This document shows positions 59,525-64,000 of a DNA stretch of 64,000 nucleotides, one piece after another (within the stretch, counting starts at the first letter, position 1; every line of letters begins with the position of its first letter). The stretch is from JBFMAI01 sp040755725. GTDB taxonomy: Bacteria > Planctomycetota > Phycisphaerae > UBA1845 > Fen-1342. The position numbers and the translations under genes are program-made. The stretch lies in contig JBFMAI010000031.1 of the NCBI GenBank assembly GCA_040755725.1, positions 62,001 through 126,000 on the forward strand, given 5' to 3'. A model generated the notes under the pieces. It did not search any database. It had not been told where the DNA came from and was given only the letters and a program-made list of their open reading frames with translations.

Positions 59525-59890
59525 CTACGACGACGGTGAGGGGGATTCACTCCGCCGAAACGCGAGGCCTGAGACAGTCCGGGCGATCTCAAAGTCACCA
59601 CGCAGTTGTTCCCCCGCCAATGCGAAAGCCGCCTCGTCCTCCTTCATCGTCCGCACGACCGCGCCGCCGCGGTCCAGGCGGCGGACGATACCGCGCCCCC
59701 CCGTGAGCTCCCCCTCGAACTCCAGGTAGACCCGTCGATGGTCCTGGAGGCGCTCCGCTGGCACGGCGCCCACGGTTTCCAGCGGGTTGGCGGCCAGCCG
59801 CCACGTCGCCAGCCGCTCAGCACCGGGCGCTTCGATGAGCAGGTCCCAGTGTCGATCGGTCCCGGTCGTGTGTTCCAACAGGGCAAACAT
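59525..59890 (-). CDS. Stand-alone LigD 3'-phosphoesterase-like domain
   Basis: A 121-residue protein from ATG 59890. FALLEHTTGTDRHWDLLIE resembles the H-x-W/Y-D-x-x-x-E start of the LigD phosphoesterase (PE) domain, RLATWRLAANPLE its central strand, and YLEFEGELTGGRGIVRRLDR its last conserved loop. In LigD this domain cleans 3' ends during end joining; short single-domain homologues occur in many planctomycetes and other bacteria. No ligase or Ku gene is nearby. Confidence 0.75.
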   Translation of the reverse strand: MFALLEHTTGTDRHWDLLIEAPGAERLATWRLAANPLETVGAVPAERLQDHRRVYLEFEGELTGGRGIVRRLDRGGAVVRTMKEDEAAFALAGEQLRGDFEIARTVSGLAFRRSESPSPSS

Positions 59891-59955
59891 GCCAGCGAGG
59901 CCGGGCTGTACGCCGCCGCCAGGCTCCGCTACGCTGCGGGCCGCGACGACGAACC

Positions 59956-60621
59956 ATGAACGCGGGCTCCGACGCATTGTATCGACGGCCGCGGTGGCGG
60001 ATGGTGCTGCTCTTGGCGGCCCCCGTGCTCGCTTTGACTGCCGTCTGGGTGGGGGTGACCCAACTGCTGCTCAAACCGGCGGTGCCCGGCGCGGCCACGC
60101 CCCCCGACCAGGTGGTCCAGTTCATCATTCACCCCGCAGGGCTGCCGCGGCTGGACCGGCGCCGGGCCGAGGCGTTCCTGGAACAACAGGTTCGCCGGCT
60201 GGTGCGCGACGCGGCCTTTCGCGGTCGGTTTCTGGCCGAGTACCGTGTCGCCAGCCCCGAGGAGCAGCAGGCGTTCCGCGCGCATTTGTTCGACGCCTTC
60301 AAGCCGCTGGTCATGGACGACATCCGGGCGTACGGCGCGTTGGAGCCGGACCGCCGGACCGCCTTCCTCGACGATCGCATTGTCGCCTACAACCGTTTGA
60401 ACGCCTTCCTGGGCCACCTGCACATCAGCAAGACCGACCTGGGCCCGGGCGCCCCCAGCCCGCAGGAGGTGCTGGACCTGCTCATGCAGAAGACCACCGA
60501 GCAGGAACGACAAATGGGTTTGGCCTATGCGCAGGCGCTGAAAGCGCGCGTCGAGGAAATCCTCACCGACCCGGCCCTGAAGGCCGACTTCGAGGCCCGC
60601 CTCGCCGCCCCGCCGCCGTGA
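59956..60621 (+). CDS. Membrane-anchored protein of unknown function
   Basis: A 221-residue protein with one N-terminal helix (about 15-37, RMVLLLAAPVLALTAVWVGV) and a hydrophilic, mostly helical remainder (RRRAEAFLEQQVRRLVRD, PEEQQAFRAHLFDAFKPLVM). No motif is recognised. It starts 65 bases upstream of, and divergent from, the LigD-like gene. Confidence 0.72.
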   Translation: MNAGSDALYRRPRWRMVLLLAAPVLALTAVWVGVTQLLLKPAVPGAATPPDQVVQFIIHPAGLPRLDRRRAEAFLEQQVRRLVRDAAFRGRFLAEYRVASPEEQQAFRAHLFDAFKPLVMDDIRAYGALEPDRRTAFLDDRIVAYNRLNAFLGHLHISKTDLGPGAPSPQEVLDLLMQKTTEQERQMGLAYAQALKARVEEILTDPALKADFEARLAAPPP

Positions 60622-60652
60622 CTTCCTGCCACAGCCGGGTTCCGCGCCCCTT

Positions 60653-61210
60653 TCAACGGGCCGCCCGCAGCTCCAGCTCGCGCATCAAGTCGGCGGTGCG
60701 TCCGGCGTCCGCGCGCGGATATAGCCGGCCGCTGACGCGGGCGTCGCCCAGGGTGTCCGGGATGTCCCCCCGGCGGGAGGTTAAATGCAGGCGCGCCGCT
60801 CCCACTTCCACTTGCAGACCGCCGCCGCGGCGGCGCGGAAACACGAACCCCGTGCCGCGATAGACGGCGACCCCTTGTTCGTTGGCCACCGCATACGTTA
60901 CGAGCGCCGTCGTCGTCGTTTCGTCGGCGGGCGTCTTGCCGGGCCAGGGCTTCCAGAAGACGTAAATGTGGAGGAGCTGAGTGGTGATTCCCGTGTCAGT
61001 CTTCCGTTCGCCGCGGCCGGCGATGTGCAGGTCGCCGCTCGGTCCCTCGCGGTAGGCGCACGTGTCGAGCGACCAGAGATACCGCTCCGGGAAATACGGG
61101 TCCTGGTAGGAGATCAGCTCCAGGCTGGAGTGCTGACACCCCATCGTGGCCCCGGCCAGGGCGGCCAGCACCAGACTCACCCGGCCGGCTCGTCGCGGAT
61201 TACTCTTCAT
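60653..61210 (-). CDS. Predicted lipoprotein of unknown function
   Basis: A 185-residue protein with signal SLVLAALAGATMGC (lipid-modified Cys near residue 25). The mature protein has a beta-rich pattern (GITTQLLHIYVFWKPWPGKT, AVYRGTGFVFPRRRGGGLQV). The ATG at 61210 overlaps the end of the amidohydrolase gene by 11 bases, so they form an operon. Function unknown. Confidence 0.75.
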   Translation of the reverse strand: MKSNPRRAGRVSLVLAALAGATMGCQHSSLELISYQDPYFPERYLWSLDTCAYREGPSGDLHIAGRGERKTDTGITTQLLHIYVFWKPWPGKTPADETTTTALVTYAVANEQGVAVYRGTGFVFPRRRGGGLQVEVGAARLHLTSRRGDIPDTLGDARVSGRLYPRADAGRTADLMRELELRAAR

Positions 61211-62069
61211 CGGCGAAGATGGGGCTGTGGACCTTGGCGGTCGGTGCGGGCACGTCGGCAATTCCCAGCAGGGCCAACGCGTCCCGCTCGACGATGCCGC
61301 GCAGCCGCTCGCGCGGAATGGGCGGCAGGCTGCCGCCCTGCGCAAACTGGTTGATCGAGTAGAGCGCTTCGATGCACGCCGTCGGCGAGCAGAACGGGAA
61401 CCCGCTGCCGAACAACAACTTGTCGAGCACCTCGTATTCGAAGGCCGCGTGCAGGGCCGTGCAGCTCAGCCACGGTTGCGGCAGCAGCCCCGCGATGTCC
61501 GCGTACACGTGCGCGTGCTTGCCCAGGAGCACCACCGCCTCGGCCACCCACGGATGCCCCAGTCGCCCCAGCACCAGCCGCAAGTCGGGAAACGCCTGGG
61601 CCACCTCGTCCCATAGCGCCGGCCGCCCGTAGTCCAGCTTCGCGCCCGCCGGACGCAGCTCCTGGTCAATCACGACCGGCAAACCGCGCCGCAGGCATTC
61701 CTCGTAGAACGGCATGGCCCGCGAGTCCGCCGGGTGAAAGTCCTGTATCGGCGGTGAAATCACGACACCTTTCAAACCCAGCTCGTCCTGGGCGATGCGT
61801 AACTCCCGCCGCCAATCGAGTTCCGTCGGGTCGATCCCCGCGAACCCGATGAACTTGCCCGGGTTCCGCCTCACGTAGTCCGCGACGAACCGGTTCGGGA
61901 TCTCCGCCCTCAGGTGGCGGCTCTTCAGGGCCAGCACGATCGCCCGGTCCACCGGCTGGGTTGCGGCTGCGTGGCGCGCCTCGTCGGCCCGCGGCGGTGT
62001 GCCGGCGGGGACGGCTTGGCCAAGTTGGCTGGGCGAGCTCCAAATTCGTGTGTGGCAATCGACGATCAT
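61200..62069 (-). CDS. Amidohydrolase-2 family protein
   Basis: A 289-residue TIM-barrel amidohydrolase of the ACMSD-related group. MIVDCHTRIW carries a first metal-binding motif in which only one His remains (DCH-T-R in place of D-x-H-x-H), GFAGIDPTELDWRREL is the second strand, ISPPIQDFHPADSRAMPFYE follows, and VLGRLGHPW and LLFGSGFPFCSP correspond to the later metal and Asp positions. Loss of the paired His suggests altered metal binding or loss of activity. It ends with an acidic tail. Confidence 0.78.
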   Translation of the reverse strand: MIVDCHTRIWSSPSQLGQAVPAGTPPRADEARHAAATQPVDRAIVLALKSRHLRAEIPNRFVADYVRRNPGKFIGFAGIDPTELDWRRELRIAQDELGLKGVVISPPIQDFHPADSRAMPFYEECLRRGLPVVIDQELRPAGAKLDYGRPALWDEVAQAFPDLRLVLGRLGHPWVAEAVVLLGKHAHVYADIAGLLPQPWLSCTALHAAFEYEVLDKLLFGSGFPFCSPTACIEALYSINQFAQGGSLPPIPRERLRGIVERDALALLGIADVPAPTAKVHSPIFADEE

Positions 62070-62211
62070 TCCGCAACGCCGCCGCGGCGACTTCGCCGCC
62101 AGCCTGACGGGCGCCCCGCCACCGCGAACCACCACGCGGCGCCGGTCGCCGGGAGAGGATAAGCGCGATGCTAAGGTGGCTGACCACGGAGCGTCAAGCG
62201 ACGGGCACCGC

Positions 62212-62240
62212 TCGACCCGCGCGTCGCCGGGAGCTATGCT
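62212..62240 (+). promoter_or_regulatory. Possible promoter
   Basis: TCGACC and TATGCT with a 17-base spacer, in the divergent gap upstream of the lipoprotein gene. Each box matches four of six consensus bases. Confidence 0.35.
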
Positions 62241-62298
62241 CAGTCTGGCGTGAGGAGACCGAATGTCGGAAGCGTGCGCGCTCTGGGAGGCTGAAGCC

Positions 62299-63324
62299 GT
62301 GTCATTCCACAAGGCTCTTCGGCTTGCGCTCGTCGTGGGGCTCGCGACCCTGCCCGGTTGCGACGCGTCGCGCCCCGCGTCTGTGCGAGTCTCGCAGGAC
62401 TCGAGAGTTCGCGGCGTCACACCGCTCGCGCCCGTCCAATCGCGGACACCGCCGCAGTCTCCCATGCTGGCCGCCCAAGCGGCCCCCGGCGGCCAAGCGG
62501 CCGCCACGCAGTCGGCGCCGACCTTCCCGGCATCGCTCTCCCTGTGGTTCAGCTTGAACTGGGACAGCGCCAAGCAATACGAACGGTTCGTCGAAGTGCT
62601 CCAGTACGCGGCCAAGAGCGGCGTGCGGTACATGACGGTCTCTATCTCGGGCAACGACGCGCGGGTCCGCGAGTTCGTGGCGCGGCTGCTGCGTGACCTC
62701 CCCGGAGTGCACCTGACCATCTCCTTGTCCACGGCGGAGCTGATGCCGCAGGTGGACGGGCCCGCGGAGACGTGGGAGCAGATGGGCCGACTGGCGCGCT
62801 GGTGCGCCGAACAGACCGGGACCGGGCGCTGCGTGATCGACCTGGAGTGGAGCCTGCTGCCCTGGTACGACGGCCAGGCGGGGGCTACCCTCGATCTGCG
62901 GGCCTTTCGCCGCAACGCACGGGCCTTGGCCGCCGCCGCCGGCCCCACGGAGATCCTGGTCTACCCCGCCAATTACCGCGCGGTGGAGTGGAAGCGGCTG
63001 GTCACGCTGGCGCTGCTGTCGGCGGAGATCCCCCGCTTCCGCCAGATCGGCACCACTTGGCACTCGCCACACACCTGGCGCGCCGCGCCCGCGGCGGACA
63101 TCCGCGCCCTCGACGAGGCGTTGTCGTACCGCCCCCCCGCGGAGCAGATCATTCTGGGCTCGACGTGGTGGAACCCGGGCGCTTTACCCACGGTGCTGGC
63201 GGACATTCCCCGGAATCGAGAGGTGTGGCTCTGGTTCCAGATGCCCACGGGCACGTTGCCCACCCCCGAGCTGGTCACTCAGACGCTGCGGGCCGCGCGC
63301 GCCGCGACGCCGCCACCACGCTAA
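62299..63324 (+). CDS. Predicted lipoprotein of unknown function
   Basis: A 341-residue protein. The GTG at 62299 is chosen because it gives a proper lipoprotein signal (SFHKALRLALVVGLATLPGC) and has GGGAGG eight bases upstream; the ATG at 62263, also with a GAGGAG, would add an acidic stretch before the signal. The mature part after a Gln/Ala-rich linker has LSLWFSLNWDSAKQYERFVE, CVIDLEWSLLPWYDG and ILVYPANYRAVEWKRL, a pattern suggestive of a TIM-barrel fold. I cannot assign a family. Confidence 0.75.
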   Translation: MSFHKALRLALVVGLATLPGCDASRPASVRVSQDSRVRGVTPLAPVQSRTPPQSPMLAAQAAPGGQAAATQSAPTFPASLSLWFSLNWDSAKQYERFVEVLQYAAKSGVRYMTVSISGNDARVREFVARLLRDLPGVHLTISLSTAELMPQVDGPAETWEQMGRLARWCAEQTGTGRCVIDLEWSLLPWYDGQAGATLDLRAFRRNARALAAAAGPTEILVYPANYRAVEWKRLVTLALLSAEIPRFRQIGTTWHSPHTWRAAPAADIRALDEALSYRPPAEQIILGSTWWNPGALPTVLADIPRNREVWLWFQMPTGTLPTPELVTQTLRAARAATPPPR

Positions 63325-63389
63325 ACAGGCACCTGCAATCGTGCGATACAGGAGAGCGATCCCGGCGCGCCGGGACGGCCGAGCCGCGG

Positions 63390-64000
63390 TCACTCGCCGA
63401 CCGGGATCGCCTCGCCGAACTCGATCCGTCCGGCGCCGGCATCGAGGGCCACGATGCTCTTTCCCGGCGGCACCGCGAAGATCAGGCCCAGCAGCGCATC
63501 ATCCTGCTCCTGGAGCAGACGCCGCACCTGACCTTCCCGGAAATCGAGCATCTGCCGGAAGCTCGGATCATCCGGGAGATAGACCAGCTCCAGGTAGTCC
63601 TCGCCGCCGCGTTTGACCACCGCGTAGTACCCCACCAGTTCGTACCGCTCGCCCGCGTTGTCGTAGACGTAGTACTGACTCGTGATTGCGCCGGCAAAGT
63701 TCAGGGCCTGACCGGCGATCGACGCCGCCCGCCGCGCGCGCGTCTGCAACTGGAAGACGCGCTTGCCCTCCGGGGGCTTGAGCCGCGCGACGTTGCTCTC
63801 GGCCTCGGCCTCCGGCACCGTCCACGCGCTGCGGTCGCCCGCGATCCGCCCGGAGGCCAACAGGCGACCGTCCAGCGTGATGCTGAGGTCGCTGCGTAGC
63901 CGCTCCAGCCGCAGGGCGAACGGCAGCCGGTCGATCCCCCCGCTGGCCGCCCGATTCACCGCGTCCACAAACCGGCCGGCACCGGTGGCCTGGTCCGGGG
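63390..64000 (-). CDS. Unknown protein, 5' end outside window
   Basis: An open frame from the window edge to a stop at 63390, about 203 residues seen. The frame continues upstream without a start (DQATGAGRFVDAVNRAASGG), so the N-terminus is missing. Segments such as YYVYDNAGERYELVGYYAVV and YLELVYLPDDPSFRQMLDFR look beta-rich. The family is not recognised. Confidence 0.7.
   Translation of the reverse strand, partial: PDQATGAGRFVDAVNRAASGGIDRLPFALRLERLRSDLSITLDGRLLASGRIAGDRSAWTVPEAEAESNVARLKPPEGKRVFQLQTRARRAASIAGQALNFAGAITSQYYVYDNAGERYELVGYYAVVKRGGEDYLELVYLPDDPSFRQMLDFREGQVRRLLQEQDDALLGLIFAVPPGKSIVALDAGAGRIEFGEAIPVGE

Overview
This is a very GC-rich, gene-dense bacterial window. It most likely comes from a planctomycete-like organism, perhaps near the Phycisphaerae. 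Three things point there. A secreted FG-GAP protein ends in two dockerin-like segments of the GDINPFV type. Short dispersed repeats encode peptides such as REGEAPAEP and TSPERQRG inside or at the ends of genes. Small lipoproteins and zinc-ribbon membrane proteins sit among housekeeping genes. The lineage is inferred from these signatures; no database was searched. I see no prophage, insertion sequence, CRISPR array or rRNA.

Positions 1 to about 31.5 kb form a large surface-polysaccharide region with genes on both strands. It encodes a polyprenyl-phosphate sugar transferase (7950-9623), six GT4/GT9-type glycosyltransferases, one GT2 enzyme, an Alg14/Alg13-like split glycosyltransferase pair (20371-21473), a GT39-like membrane transferase, two O-antigen-ligase/polymerase-like membrane proteins (1542-2951 and 28791-31532), a Wzt-like ABC ATPase, and decorating enzymes (polysaccharide deacetylase, GNAT/FemAB-like acyltransferase, sulfotransferase, several methyltransferases). 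No Wzm permease or Wzx flippase is visible. A large membrane protein with a spermidine-synthase-like domain lies in the middle.

Positions 31.7-36 kb carry a compact overlapping cell-wall and division operon, murC-murB-ddl-ftsQ, without ftsA or ftsZ. It is followed by an unusual locus of two multi-pass membrane proteins flanking a secreted Cys-rich protein (35955-38831), then thrS and infC. infC appears to start at an AUC codon and is not followed by rpmI-rplT. Next come larC, a coiled-coil membrane protein, an M50 protease with an ADP-ribose-type Nudix hydrolase, a phosphodiesterase-family protein, and the FG-GAP/dockerin protein.

Positions 49.5-64 kb are mixed housekeeping and unknown genes: a deoxyhypusine-synthase homologue, pyrR-pyrB, an SDR reductase, rph, a SPOR-like lipoprotein, an rdgB-type ITPase, a processive GT2 synthase, a zinc-ribbon membrane gene split by an in-frame TGA, tRNA-Ser(GGA), a stand-alone LigD-phosphoesterase-like domain, an amidohydrolase, lipoproteins and a truncated unknown gene at the right edge.

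The most unusual recurring feature is the set of dispersed GC-rich palindromic repeat families. Several copies lie in frame inside glycosyltransferase and other genes, adding low-complexity peptide inserts or new C-termini.
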